64,000 nucleotides of DNA, taken from assembly GCA_025449115.1 (NCBI GenBank), contig JAHLKC010000020.1, forward strand, positions 332,786 to 396,785, in the 5' to 3' direction. Position numbers and translations under genes: made by a program. The DNA comes from Chytridium lagenaria (lineage: Eukaryota; Chytridiomycota; Chytridiomycetes; Chytridiales; Chytridiaceae). The notes under the pieces were generated by a model. That model had not been told where the DNA came from, did no database searches, and worked only from the letters and a program-made list of their open reading frames with translations. This document shows positions 48,436-62,299 of the stretch, in pieces (position 1 is the first letter of the stretch; each line of letters begins with the position of its first letter).

Positions 48436-49319
48436 AATATTTATGCTCATTCCGTCATTCATCATGGTACTGGTAAGGGTGAATTCCAGTAAGGGTGAAT
48501 TCCAAGCGCATTAAAAGCTTAGACTAGTCAGCTGCAGCAAATCCAAAGTGATGACTATGAGCGAGGAACTCCATCTCACCCACTATCAGCCAAAGGGAAT
48601 ATATTGACTGGCAATTTTTAGCAGTCAACTACCTTATGACATCGAGCGTATGCGGTGTGCCAACAGTTTGATGGAGGTACCAGACTACTCAATAGTGAAA
48701 TTCACCTTCATACGCATACAATCTATTAACTAAGCTTTTGCTAAATTACGTGTATTCTTACTAACGGCGAGTAACTTTCTCTGGTCACTTAATCTGTCCC
48801 ATAATAGAAAAAGTATGTGAGAGCATGTAAACGCGAAAAACGGGAACTCGAATAAAACGGAAGTATATTCTTATATGACAATAAGCGTTTCTGCTCCAGT
48901 TCCTTTTCCGTCCATTAGAAATAGTAGGCTACCGTCAAAGCACGTGCATTGAAAGGATTTCAGCAAACCATCATCTCAACCCCACCTTTGTAAGAAAACA
49001 TAACCAGCTCAAGAAATTATAGAAACGAGGTATAAGAGATTAACGCGTACGCTGATCATGCTTCTGCATCATATCCTCCTTCACCAACCCATCCTCCTCC
49101 TCACTCTCCACCTTCCCCTTCTCCCCCACTCACCACTTAGTTCACCATACACGACACTTTCAGATAGTGGCGATAGAGGGTAGGTGTGAAGGGATCCTTC
49201 ACTGCGGGATCACACGAGTTCAGGGATGAAATTGTCTTTACTTTTTTGTGTTGATTTGATGGGACACAAAGATATTAAGACACTTTTGGGAATTGTCCTC
49301 AGTCGAGATTTCTTGGAAA
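48436..49319. other. Intergenic spacer after the SNARE array
   Basis: About 0.9 kb with no supported gene. A GTAAGGGTGAATTCCA segment occurs twice in a row at about 48,472-48,503. The right end is the probable promoter of the plus-strand SNARE-like gene. Confidence 0.4.
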
Positions 49320-50294
49320 ATGCATCCACAGAGCAGCGGTGGTCAAGGCGGGCCGTCAACAGCATCCATGAGGGAGCCAGAGCTCGACAGAAAGATTCAG
49401 CAGGTGAGAGGAGGTGGAAAGCGTTGAACTGCTTGATACGCCTTTATTCTTTGCTTCAAGAAACATTCTAAACAAACCCCCTTCTTATTGCGTTGACAGG
49501 TTGAAGGAAATCTAAAAGGTACACCCCCAACAGTCTTTTAAAGTCTAAACCATCACGAATAGAAACCATTGGTCTTCTTGATGAACAGCTTCTCCAAACG
49601 AAAGCCAAGGGTGATCAACTTGCGAAAATGGAGGCGCAGATGAAGACGATGAAGGAATCGACGGATGTGTTTAGAGCAACGGCGAAACCGAAACAGGTGG
49701 AGGTGGAGAAGAAGAAGTGGATGGGGATTGTGCCTGTTAGATTGAAGGCACCTGAACGGACGGCGATACCGAGAGGGAGTTTGGAGGAGAGTCAACGGCT
49801 TATTGGAGAGAAGTTGAGGAGGTGAGGTGTTTGGGTTATCGTTTTTTTGTTGGTTTTACGGGTTGGTTTATTTGGGGCCCTTTTTTTTTAGGGTGAAAGG
49901 ATTTACGGATATATTTCGATTTTGGGCCTATTTATGATGTTATCGTTTAAGGGCCTATTAATGATGTTTTTTAATGTATTTTTTTCTTACCGCCTTTCAT
50001 CTTTGTTTATCACTAAACCCATCTCCTTTCCTTAGCCGTCAGAAAAAAATCCCGCTGCTGCACCCCTACACCATCATCACCTTGATTCTCCTCCTCATCA
50101 TCCTCGCAACCGCCAGTTTCGTCATCCTCAATTTCGTCATCAAGCATCCAAAACCCGACACAAAACCCGAGTCACGACCATCACGGTTTGACGTTCAAGA
50201 TAAAGTGCAACCAGCAACGCCAAAAGTGAATACAGTGAATCCTGTACGGCATCCGTCACTGTTTTATGATTATTTGAAGGAGAAGAAGGGGTAG
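49320..50294 (+). CDS. Diverged R-SNARE-like membrane protein
   Basis: The start ATG at 49,320 opens MHPQSSGGQGGPSTASMREP, then ELDRKIQQ joins in phase (two introns) to VEGNLKETIGLLDEQLLQ, TKAKGDQLAKMEAQMKTMKE and STDVFRATAKPKQVEVEKKKW. This aligns residue for residue, without gaps, to a brevin SNARE motif from the IQQV start to the juxtamembrane KxxKKW. The central 0-layer position is Lys (TKAKGDQL) where R-SNAREs have Arg. A linker of about 35 residues precedes the TM span YTIITLILLLIILATASFVI. About 60 residues follow it, a long luminal tail like that of the array genes. It lies next to the array in opposite orientation and may be its distant relative. Stop at 50,292-50,294. Confidence 0.6.
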
Positions 50295-50875
50295 GATGAT
50301 GCATTGGAATGGGTGGTGATGTATTTAGAATTGGTGTGTGCATATACCTTGATCACAATTTGATAGATCTATTAATATATTTTATTGCATTGTTATAAAG
50401 TCCATCTTGCGAATTTGTTTATATGTGGCTTAGGTTAAAAAATGTCGAAGGTTGGCGTTATTGGGTACGCAGGGGAAGCTTAGAAAACTATAAAATCCTC
50501 TATATTTTCTTTTCTGAACAAATATATATATAATATCATATAGATGCGCCTTTTTTTATCGTTGCTTTTGATCACCTAGTATTAACTGTTTCTTATGAAA
50601 TAGAATCCAAGTTTTTAGGGTGCAATTCCGTGAGATCGGTACGATTTGTATCCTATCTCCATGAAGCTAAAACGTCCCTGAAACCCGCCATTCATTCCCC
50701 GTCTTCATTGAAATCTACTCGGTAAAATAGAGCATGCATGTATATATCAATAAAAATATCTATCTACAAATGAGTTGAATGCGTCTACGACAAAACATGA
50801 ACAATAAACACAAATTGCGGCGCATGTGATATCGCGAGCTAAAAGTAAGAATGAACATAAAAAAACGCATAGTGA

Positions 50876-52096
50876 TCAGAAGAACGTGCGAAGGTCGAGT
50901 TTTGGTGCTTGAATGTTGGGTTGACTCGGTCCCGATATGCTAATAAGTGATCTCATTGTCCCCAAAGGCGGTGGTGGTCGTATTGGACGGTTTTCTGCAA
51001 CCGCAACAAAATTCTATATATGAATAAAGCAGATTAAGACCGGGTTTTTTATAATCACAAAGTCATTACCGTTAAAATGTTCCAACATTTCTATCGAATA
51101 AGCGTAATCAGCGGGGATCCATCCACGTTTGTTTTTGATGGTTGGACTGGCTCCTCGTTGAATCAGGATCGCGACGTTTCAAAGTGACCCCATGCTGCGC
51201 TTGTTTCCGGAATAGATATTGGTTAGTATGATCAAACAGAAAAGGAAAGAAAGGAGCGACGAAAAAATGTGACTCACTGATGTAATGGTGTTGATCCGTC
51301 ACCATCAAGACAGTTTACGTCTGCACCCATATCAAGTAATGTCTTGAAAGACGGAATATAAAAGATATGCACATGTTAAGGTAAGTCAGTTATTCCATAA
51401 TATCAAAAACGAACTTGTAAGAGTCTCAAAATGTATCCATACCACAATCGCAGCATTCATCGCCTTCTCCGTCGCAATAATGAATCGCACCCGTCCAGTC
51501 TTATTTTCCCACTGTACCGTTTGCGGGTGTCTCTCAATGTACATCTGAAATGCCTTTACCATACGATGTCAGTTTAAGCCCTGATCATATCAAACATAAA
51601 TGCATAGATAGTTTACCTGGTCGTTCTTAAATTCGGCTGCAACCATCAGCGCAGTGGTTCCATCGAAATCCTTAATCAATTAGAATCAATACAATAGCTA
51701 CGTCTGACATTATTTAAAAACTATGATGGTATTGACCTCACCTTTGAACATTGCTCTGTTTCGTGTCCATTGTCCAACAAATACTCTACAATTTCGTTCT
51801 GGTTGTATCGGATGGCGTAAAAGAGCAGAGGCCTAAAAGTATTCCATTCCGTCAGATCCATTCAACAGCAATATCCATCGCTCTAGCGGCATCATATCCT
51901 CCCTTTTAGACAAACCCATCACCCTTTCCCATTAGAAGCAAAAGAGCTAAAAAAAAACACACCATCCATTCTCCGGATTCGGACTCTGTATCGGTAACTT
52001 CTTCTTTGATATGATCTTTTTGCACAAGTATAGATTCCCGCTCGCAATCGCATCCCGAAGGTACTGAGCCTCAGCTCTTCGCACAGGATTCAGCAT
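50876..52096 (-). CDS. Ankyrin-repeat protein (AVO2-like layout)
   Basis: Starts MLNPVRRAEAQYLRDAIASG and continues NLYLCKKIISKKKLPIQSPN, PENGWPLLFYAIRYNQNEIV and EYLLDNGHETEQCSKDFDGT with TALMVAAEFKND. After a frame break in TGR-AIHYCDGEGDE come TLLDMGADVNCLDGDGSTPL, HHAAAWGHFET and ASPTIKNKRGW with ADYAYSIEMLEHF. Seven short introns split the repeats. The IRxGNLxLVKRLL opening and the final repeat DxxGxTPLHxAxAWGHxxxVxxLI resemble fungal ankyrin proteins such as TORC2 subunit Avo2. The family relation is plausible but not shown. The C-terminus ends LDLRTFF at 50,876. Confidence 0.65.
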
Positions 52097-52360
52097 CTCT
52101 CCCAACTCCACACGCGCACAATGATGATGATGCGTAACAGCCCGTAATGGGTATGTCCGAATGGTGGGTGTTTGGAGTGTAAAGTTGTCGTTTTCGAGGT
52201 TGTTTGCTCGTTTGTTGAGGATGGCGCAATTTGTTCAACTGTTGAGGATGGTGCAATAATTTGTTCAAAATCAGTCAGCAAAAAACTCTAATCATCACCA
52301 ACACACACACACTCACACTCACAGTCACCGTTTTTCTCGTTTTTTCTGTAATCTGCCATC

Positions 52361-54389
<2,029 letters not shown>

Positions 54390-54926
54390 ATAGTACTGGC
54401 TACCCTTTCTTCTTCACCCCCCGCTTTTGTCCTAACACCGCTTTTGTTGTGTTGCCTTTGAGACGGTTTGATGCGTCATTTGTCTTTTTGTGTTAAGTTG
54501 TTCCCTCATATGCTTTTTTTTAAAAACTGGGTTGGGTTGATACTATTCGGGGCTTTGTCGGCGTTTTCGCTTTACGCTTTTCCCGTTTCGGTTTCCACAT
54601 TTTCTCTGATATTTGTTCTGAATCTTTCTGAACCGGAAATAAAATAAACTACAAGAGATGTTTACCAGGCAGTAAGAACTCCTTTTCAATGAATAGAAAA
54701 TATCCCTTTTATTATTGCTCTGCTAAAGTATTCTGATGGGAGTAGTTGTTTGTTTAGAGACGTGTGCATGGAAATCATGCAACTTCCGATCCTTGTAAAA
54801 CGCCAGAGCTCAAAGTTTTGGCACCCTCTAATACTTCAAGTACGAACAGAGAGTCAGGTCTGGGTGGCAATGTCCTAGTATATTCAATCATTTCATCCAA
54901 CACTGGCCAAGTATGCTGGCATTTCA

Positions 54927-56007
54927 CTAAAAGGGGCAGCAAGTACTCGAACGGTCAATGCTGTCCCGGAGCCTCCTACGCCAATCATCCAGCGATATTG
55001 CGCTCGCGATCTTGGGTTGGCTGAGCACATAGGTGATCGCAGTAGCATCAGGTTTAAATACTAGGGACCCAACATGTCGGCGTAGGAGCTGACGAAGCAT
55101 CCTCGGTGCAAAGCGGACAAAGGCATTTGATTTGGGAAACGAACAGAGGTAATCTGCCAGGTCGTAATGCCCTTTAAGTATTGCGCTAGTGATGGTCGAT
55201 ATCATTGGTTCCAAACCCTTGCTCTCGATTAGATGGCGTACGAGAGGAAAGTGATTCCGTTCCACCGCCGTAGTGAGACCATAGTAAGGACTAAGGGGGT
55301 GTTTCAACCCTAAAGACAGGAGCAGTTCGAAGATCTCTATGCTACCTCCCCAGCATGCGTCCCTGACAAAGCCATCACAGAGTGGCACAGACAGATCCAG
55401 AAGGCGACGGACAAAAACCGGCCGATCCCACCGACAGGCACTAGACAAAGCTAATAAAGCTAGAATTTCCGGCAGGCTTTGCTTTGTCAAAAAGCTTTAG
55501 AATCCCGTCAAAGAGCTCCATGTCGTTGGCCAAGATCGCCCACTGCAGGCAGTCCACACAGTCTTCGGTATACATGCTGATATTTTGTACCCTTAGAAAC
55601 TTCTTTGTATCTAAAACGGTCCGGCGCAAGCTCTCAAGAATCACTTGTGCGAAAGGTTCACCCAAGTCTTGTGGATCAAGGATTAGGTTGGGACCCATCA
55701 GAAGATAGATTTTGGAAACACCATATTGCTCAAACAGGGCTACGGTGAAGCTTGCTGGCAGATGAACAAACGGTGAGTGTTTGCGCACACTCTTATCAGA
55801 AGGTTTATGCATTTTCATGAGTTGGTGAACGTATCTGTGTGCAAAGGAGTAAAGTCGGGTGATTGAGTCGATGCGTTGGCGCCCCGTGGAGCTCATGCGA
55901 CGCATCCGAAGTAGATCTGCAAGAGGCAGATAAGCAAGGCATTCTATCAGACAAAGATCAGGTAGTCTCCAGAGAGTATTCGCATCCATCATTGGGTTGT
56001 CAGTCAC
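54927..56007 (-). CDS. F-box/ankyrin-like protein
   Basis: Starts MTDNPMMDANTLWRLPDLCL with an F-box-like segment, LPDLCLIECLAYLPLADLLR, followed by RMRRMSSTGRQRIDS. The middle part has helical repeats (FAQVILESLRRTVLDTKKFL, DCLQWAILANDMELFDGIL). A one-base shift at about 55,441-55,490 leads to a second frame with ankyrin-like units: RWDRPVFVRRLLDLSVPLCD, GGSIEIFELLLSLG and RNHFPLVRHLIESKG, ending at 54,927. F-box proteins select substrates for SCF ubiquitin ligases; the repeats would bind the substrate. It resembles the two ankyrin-type genes at the left end of the window in general design only. Confidence 0.6.
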
Positions 56008-56040
56008 TAATATCCTGAAATCGCTCTACTCACAAGTACC

Positions 56041-57609
56041 TTGTGTCACCTGCCGTCCGGACAAAATCGGACATTAGGTGCACAAAGTAGTTGTCGAGTT
56101 GAGGAAAGGAAGAATGTTTTTCTTCATTTGTCCAACTCTACTGCACCCAACTGCAGCGAGTTCTCTTGTCTCTTTGCTTTACCATCGTTCAATGAATCCA
56201 CTGCCACCCCCACCTCCCTTGGACGCTCACCTCACCACTTGGGACGGGATTCTTGTGAGTGTCCTTCCATATGCATCATTGAAGATAGCTACTGCGGCCA
56301 TAGGACTTCCCGACCGTGGCAGAAGTCCCATATTACGTTTCGTCCTCGTAGTATGACAGCACTTTCCGCAATCATACCTCGCCCGGCTACAGATCCCGTT
56401 ACGAATCTGGTGCCTTGGTACACCACTTTGGGTTAACCCCTGCTATGCGTGTTGCCATCGGTTATAGCTGCGCAAAGGGTCGCCCAACATGCCAGAACTC
56501 TTGATTGCATATGCGACCGGAAATCCTGCCATTTACTGTGAAGTTCTCTCTATAGGCCCCTGTCATACAGAGGTAGAGAACCACAAAATAAGTGACAAGA
56601 CTAGCGCTTAGGACGTAATCCTAGGTCAAGAGTCAAGTCCTATTTGCCTTTAGTGACATGGGGATTTGAGTGTCTATGGGTCATGCGGTGGAGCTTTTTT
56701 TCTTTTATTGGTTCTGAGATTTTACGCGTTTTTTGGTTTCCGCGTTTTAGTTTTTTGACCATATTTAATCTTGGATTTATACTTGGTTTATGTTGATCAT
56801 ATTTATTTTGATTTTTTATGGGGGTTTCTTATGGTCCCAAGGGGCTTTTGTTATTTTTGGTTGATTTTGGTTATTTTTTTTTATTTTTTTTATTTTTTAT
56901 TTTATTTTTTTTATTTTTTTTTGGCTACATTTAGTTTTTTGGCTGAGGACCTGAAATTCAAATTTGGTATCCTTGAGAGCCATATGTAGCATACTATAGG
57001 GAGGGGAAAATGTTGGGATGGGTGGGTCCTTTTAAATATGATAACACCCAAAAGATCTAACATTTTTGAAAATGATTTCACCAAAATGATCAACCACTTC
57101 ATTGTCCATTCCATTTGGGTCTTTGTCGCCTATCTAGACCTGTCTTGTCTAGTTCCTTGAATTTGTTGGTGTGTCCATCTGTCTTGTCTAGCTCCTTCAG
57201 TTTGTTGCTGACGCTTCTAGTATTGGTGGATGCAGACCGTATAAATGTGAGTCCCACCTCCCCATTCACCCCCCTCACCCAACTCCACCGCAAAACCTCA
57301 TCACTGCACTCTCATTGCGGACCCTGTCATCGGATATGGGTTTTGAACTCCACGTTTTTCTGCTTCAGTTACAGATTGTGCGTATTGTAAACATCAATTA
57401 ATGTCTTGTCAATTAATCTGTCCACATTCCGCAAGTCACGGTTGAGTTTCAGCTAATATGAAAGCTTGCCATTGGCTCTCTTTCGTCCCAACCAGTCCAT
57501 TGCAGCGAACATAAATGAAAAATGTTGTTGAAATCTTCAATCATGCAAGCTCAGGTATTGACGGATTAAGGCATTCACGGAAACAGTAACGGAACGAAAT
57601 TCAGCAGGC
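56041..57609. other. Intergenic region next to the mobile element
   Basis: No gene is recognised. A TTTTTATTTT-type low-complexity tract lies at about 56,866-56,932. A short imperfect duplication, TCTTGTCTAGTTCCTTGAAT and TCTTGTCTAGCTCCTTCAGT, occurs near 57,143-57,205 with a period of about 42 bp. ORFs up to 131 codons occur at 56,041-56,436 but show no motif. Confidence 0.4.
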
Positions 57610-58547
57610 TGTGATCTTCTCTTGACCCATCCCTCCCTACCTAGCTTCGACTAGGGGGTAGGGGAGAAGAGTAAAGGAGTTGCTCCAGCAGAGCAAGTCC
57701 ACAGAGCACCTAGGGACAGGATGTACTCCTGAATCTAAGTGATGTTGTTGTTGTTTGGCGATGGTGTGGGTGAGTGATCGCGAGATTCTGCTTATTTAAG
57801 GGAGAAGGGAACGTGTTTAGTATCTTCATTATCGACTTACCTTGCTCTAAACCAATATCAGCACCAGATCGTCTCCTGGCGATCGGGGATGGCTATAAGT
57901 CTCCATGCCACCCTACTATGGCACCTTTTGGAACATGGGCTCTCGTTTGCCTCTCAGAGCTTAGAACAGGGTAACCTCACTCATTGCCTGCCGTTAGCGC
58001 CTGATCATCGGGTCGGAGAGCACCAGAGGTGGAATGTAGCTGACCAAGCCTGACTAAAGGACACTGTGAATGAGGAGGGGTTCCATCACAGCCTTCTGTC
58101 TCAAACGGCCGGATTGCAGCTTCACCAGGTGGTAAGGGGGCAGAGGGGTCGACTGTCATCCAACTAAGAGTGAAGGGGAGATCACGCCGCGAGGCCACGC
58201 GCGTGGTGATAGAGGATAGGGGATCAACTCAATATCAACTACTTAATTCAACAAGGTACAAATTAAATCAAGAAATCTCTCATATTAAAGTAATACACAA
58301 AATACAAATAAATAATAGACACAACATATGCACACACATATAAACGGCACATATGCGCGCCACCTCCTTCAATAAAAACCCTATAACGTGGGGAAAAACT
58401 ATATATAAAAAACCCAAAGGGAAAAGAAGGGAGGATTCAATATGACGCGTAAATATACGCGTCGACGCGGGATATAACGGAACTCAACGGACTTAGACGG
58501 AATGTCCTTATGAGCCATAGGCCATGTGAATAATGTAATTCTTCACA
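57610..58547 (-). repeat. LTR, complete (3' LTR of the minus-strand element), 938 bp
   Basis: It is bounded by TGTGATCTTC and ATTCTTCACA. The terminal TGTGA/TCACA pentamers form the short inverted repeat typical of LTRs. A TATATATA stretch lies at about 58,399-58,406. Two ACGCGT boxes (58,445-58,450 and 58,457-58,462) sit 12 bp apart with a near-match directly after. The ORFs inside are not conserved as proteins. Confidence 0.88.
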
Positions 58548-58560
58548 TTCTCCCGTTTTT
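58548..58560 (-). other. Candidate polypurine tract
   Basis: On the minus strand the 13 bases directly before the LTR read AAAAACGGGAGAA, purine-rich with one C. That is the place and composition of a plus-strand primer for reverse transcription, and it fixes the element's direction. Confidence 0.6.
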
Positions 58561-58708
58561 AAGAAAAGACTTACGTAGAAAAGTCTAACTTAGTTGGCAC
58601 AAGTATAAGAACTATCTGTAAATATATCAGAGCTTGCATTATCGGCAAGTCTATAAGGCCAAGTATTGGCAATAGTTATATAATTGTTACCGTCTAGCAT
58701 TTCTACAG

Positions 58709-60495
58709 CTAAAGGTACTTAGGAATATTGTTTGCACTGCTATCATTTGCGGAAGGCCCGGGGTTTTTTGGGGCTTTGTGCGGTGGCTCCTGATCAAGTA
58801 GGTCAAGTGCTGGCAATGAGATCATGTTACAATAATCATTGTGGTGAGCATCGCTGTGCTCTAAGACCAATACAACCATTTCATGGTCAGTCAGTGACGC
58901 CACAAATGGTGGTTGACATTCCATTTGCAAGGATTCCTTTATCTACAATGGCGTAGTCAATTCTCCAAACAGCATTATAGAATTCTGTTGGATCGTGCCA
59001 AGTATATCCTGGCGTATGCAGATGGCTATGACGAAATCCATCCTTAAAACCTAAGTTAATGAATGAGCTAAGCCAGTAGCGTTCATCATTGCGGAATCCA
59101 GAGTATCCATAAAATCTGGATGGTTCGCGAACATCGATTGCTTTGTGAGCAATGTTGAATCTCCTACAACAATTGTATTTGACTGAGCTTTGAGACTCTT
59201 TACAAAAGTGTGTAGTCGTTCCAGGAACTTCATTTTGTATTCCTGTCTGTGATCATGCCTTGTGCCATTTGGCGCATAGACATTCACTATATTCATACCT
59301 AAAAGGCAGAGTGTAAGGCACCGTCCTTCTTCAACAAAGTCGTCAAAGTCAGTGCGCATCATATGAGTCCCACATATACTGAAAGTACGGGGATATCTTC
59401 GCGGACCATGGTCATAACACCATTGTGTCCATTTCTTTTGTCGTCAGCATACATCTTCCATCCGCGGACGGACTTCAGTTGTTGCCAAAACTTTTCATGA
59501 CCATCGCCGACCATAGTCTCTTGGAAGCAGGCGATGTCGCATTCCATTTCATCCAAATATTTAGCAAAGAACTCTGCTCTATTGGATTCATCACCTTCAA
59601 TTCTCTTTGCAAAGTGTTTCTTAACAAGAGCTTGAAGGCTGTTCACATTCCAACTTATAATCTTCAACTTGGAAGAGCGGAATGGTGTGCGTATATCGTC
59701 AATGGGATATAACTTTTTCATTGACTCTGGTGGAAAGTCATGGATCATACGAGAAGAAACATCGGCAGGGCCGTCGTTCTCTCAACGCCATATATTTCGC
59801 GTAGAGATGGGAGTGAGTCTGAGGTTGTCCTCTTTTCATTGAGGGGTGAGAATAGCTCACGTATCTCAAGTATCTCATAGGCATAAAAACCACTTAGAGA
59901 TTTTGGGCCAATATCAGGCACTGGGTAGTTTACAGCACCGGGTGGTGTACCAGCACTAACTGTTATGACGTGGGTGATCTGTCCAGGTATGTACCTAGGT
60001 CGCGAGAGGAGTTGACCTCATGATCAGGCACCTGGCAAATCTAGATCGGGTAGTTCCTGTGAACTCCCGTTTTTGATATTCAAAAAGTCTATGACTTTAT
60101 CCTAACAAAGACATTATCAATGAGCTGTTCAGGGAAGATAACTTCACTGGAAAGCAATGGTCGATCAGATCCAAACTCCCGTTTTTGGAAAGACATGGGC
60201 GTGGGTGGGTTTAGAATGAATGCTCCTTTGCTTTGAGGTTTGAAGCCACAAATGGTCAACATCGTCGAGATGAGGCTTCATTCAGGACGAGCGACTTCTC
60301 GGTCATCCTAGCATCCGGAAATATGGATGATTTTAAGCCTAGTTTCGGCAAAGGACAGTTGTAAGTTGACAAAGTGTTGTCAAGGTGTTTGTCATCAGCG
60401 CTGTCGTGAAGAAGAAGCGTCGAATGAGTTGTATCCAGGTTTTCACTAGGGAACGGCGTTGTTGTGGATAGACACCACGTAATATTAAATTGCAT
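58709..60495 (-). CDS. Element ORF with exonuclease III/APE-type endonuclease domain
   Basis: The C-terminal domain belongs to the exonuclease-endonuclease-phosphatase family, closest in motif to cellular AP endonucleases (ExoIII/APE). It shows KLKIISWNVNSLQALVKKHF (metal-site Asn), ECDIACFQETM (Glu), WKMYADDKRNGHNGVMTMV, MNIVNVYAPNGTR, VVGDFNIAHKAIDVREP (Asp/Asn; one A restored at 59,158-59,159), then VWRIDYAIVDKG and GVTDHEMVVL (catalytic Asp-His). The tail ends NNIPKYL at 58,709. Upstream in other frames is a region of about 250 residues (MQFNITWCLSTTTPFPSENL; FILNPPTPMSFQKREFGSDR; YAYEILEIRELFSPLNEKRT) that runs into the nuclease domain over one-base shifts. The start is uncertain. LINE endonucleases have a different GDFNAH motif and are followed by reverse transcriptase; neither applies here. 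Confidence 0.75.
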
Positions 60496-60842
60496 CTACA
60501 TAGGCGACTCGAAGCCCATGGATGCGGTAAGAGCAAAGGGAATCTCCTAATAGGGAAATTTGCCCTTGCAAGTTTATGAAAACGTTAACGGGTAGTTAAC
60601 GTCTGCATGGTTGTATCATCGAGTTTTGGAGGGGGAGATGGATTGCGCCAAATGGCGTGTTTGTCTCCCGACTCTAGCACTCATAGTGTATTTTTGAAGT
60701 CAATAAATTTCTTCTTCAAATCTTGATACCATACACGACGTAGGTAAGAAGAGGAAAGAAATCTATTATTTCTAATTATGTTCTATCACTACAGAGAGGA
60801 GAAAGAACTAAGGTAAGAGGAATGGTTCCATCATTACATTGC

Positions 60843-62293
60843 TCATTTAAGAGGTGGCATCAAGGACAAGGTCCCGAAGAGTAGGAGAAGGTGAGCGGGG
60901 TGGAGTGATGAGGGACGAACAGCATCATCAACTTCAATCAGCTCACCATCATTAACAGGGCTTGGCTCATCAACACCGACGGGGAGAGCTGTAGCGGCTG
61001 CGGGGTCCGCAGAGGAAGCGTTGGAACCCATGGTGAGTACTTTAGGTGCATGACCATCAACTAAAGGAGTATTCTTTCCCACATCAGCGTCAACACTCCT
61101 GAGAAGGGGGAGAGGAGGTCTGCTGGAAGGGGTGGAAGAGCCAGAACGAAGCTCACGGTACTGAAGAAGGGTGAGCTTCTTAGTGATTCCTTCAACATCC
61201 GACGTCAGATGCTTTGTGTTTGCTAACCCATAGACTCTAGGGCGTGACAATGGATGACGGGGTGCTCTACGGCGAGAAGCAAGAGCAACTGGAGCCACCT
61301 GACGGGGGTCGGTGTGGTCATCGTCATCACTGGCAGAGCCCACAGAGGAAGTGGTGGTGTCGGTGAGAGAATCACCATCAACCGAGGAGAGGCTGGTAAG
61401 TGGGAGTTGTTCCTTCCCAACGTTGTTGAGGGGATGGTTCAGGGGAAGACGGACCTGACTTCTCTGTTTCAGCAGAGCCCGGGGAGCTGGTACTGAAGGG
61501 ACCAAAGGGACCGGAGGAGGTGCAGGGGCGAGGATGGATGCCGACGTGAGGTGAGTCGATCACGCATCTCTTTCACCTTCATCTGACTGTTCACCAAGCA
61601 GCTGGTGAGGTCGTGCCGTACAGCTACAAGTGCTGCATCGGTGTATTCCGTCTCAGCGTCGAGCTGGCGGATATTAAAAGCACCACAGCCCATGAGCATA
61701 GCAAGTTCGTTGGTAGAGTCGACTAACATGTCTCGAACTCCATTAATTGTTTTGTATAGGCGCTTGCGACGTTCGTCCACAAGAGAGGTGAGAGACTCTA
61801 GTCTCTCGTTACGGTAAGCAACGTTACTTTTGAGTCGTCCCTCATTAACAGTAACTTCAACACCTAGGTCTCCAAGGCGCTGAACGAGATGGAAGACCAA
61901 GTCGATGTTGTAGCGGTTGCTACCAAGTGTCCGCTCAGTTTTGGGGTAGCTGTTGGAGCAGGAGCGGCCATGCTCGGCGTCATCAGCAGGATTGAAGCAT
62001 GCTGGTGGAGTAAGAGGTGCAGGAGGTACACGACGGCGCCTAGTGATGAGTATGCGGGGGTCAAGGGAGCCCTCAGCACGCTGGCGGATGGCTTGGTCGC
62101 GATGAACCCCAAGCAATTCTTCAAAGGAGGTGGGATCCTTGGATTTGGGGAACAGGAAGACCTCGTCCCATTCGACTACATCAGGTAAGGGTTCTTTCCC
62201 TTTGTTTGTCATATGCTCAGAGGAGCGGGTTCGAAGCCAGTATAGGTAAGTAAGTGCATTGCAACAGAAGGCATCGTGCCGTTTAGCGTACAC
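60843..62293 (-). CDS. Gag-like ORF of the LTR element
   Basis: First ORF in the element's direction. The long frame starts at 62,293; a second in-frame ATG at 62,212 (MTNKGKEPLPDVVEWDEVF) is the likelier start. It has a basic patch LITRRRRVPP, then a helical region YNIDLVFHLVQRLGDLGVEV, RNERLESLTSLVDERRKRLY and KTINGVRDMLVDSTNELAML. After a frame shift near 61,490 a disordered Ser/Pro/Asp-rich part follows (SVGSASDDDDHTDPRQVAPV) and ends LSLMPPLK at 60,843. Position and architecture suit a capsid-type protein, but there is no CCHC zinc knuckle, so the gag label is positional inference. Confidence 0.5.
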
Positions 62294-62299
62294 TTACTT

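Noticed and set aside
56041..56436. 131-codon plus-strand ORF near the F-box gene
   Set aside because: No recognisable motif, no splice context, and composition like the surrounding noncoding sequence.
56866..56932. Hydrophobic ORF in the T-rich tract near 56.9 kb
   Set aside because: Phe/Tyr-rich translation of a TTTTTA-type low-complexity tract, not a membrane protein.
57774..57974. ORF inside the LTR, repeated at 63,471-63,692
   Set aside because: It is conserved only because the LTR is duplicated. It is on the strand opposite the element and has no motif.
58709..60495. LINE element with APE endonuclease
   Set aside because: No reverse transcriptase follows the nuclease, the motifs GDFNIAHKAID and RIDYAIVD are of cellular ExoIII/APE type, and the locus is bounded by LTRs.
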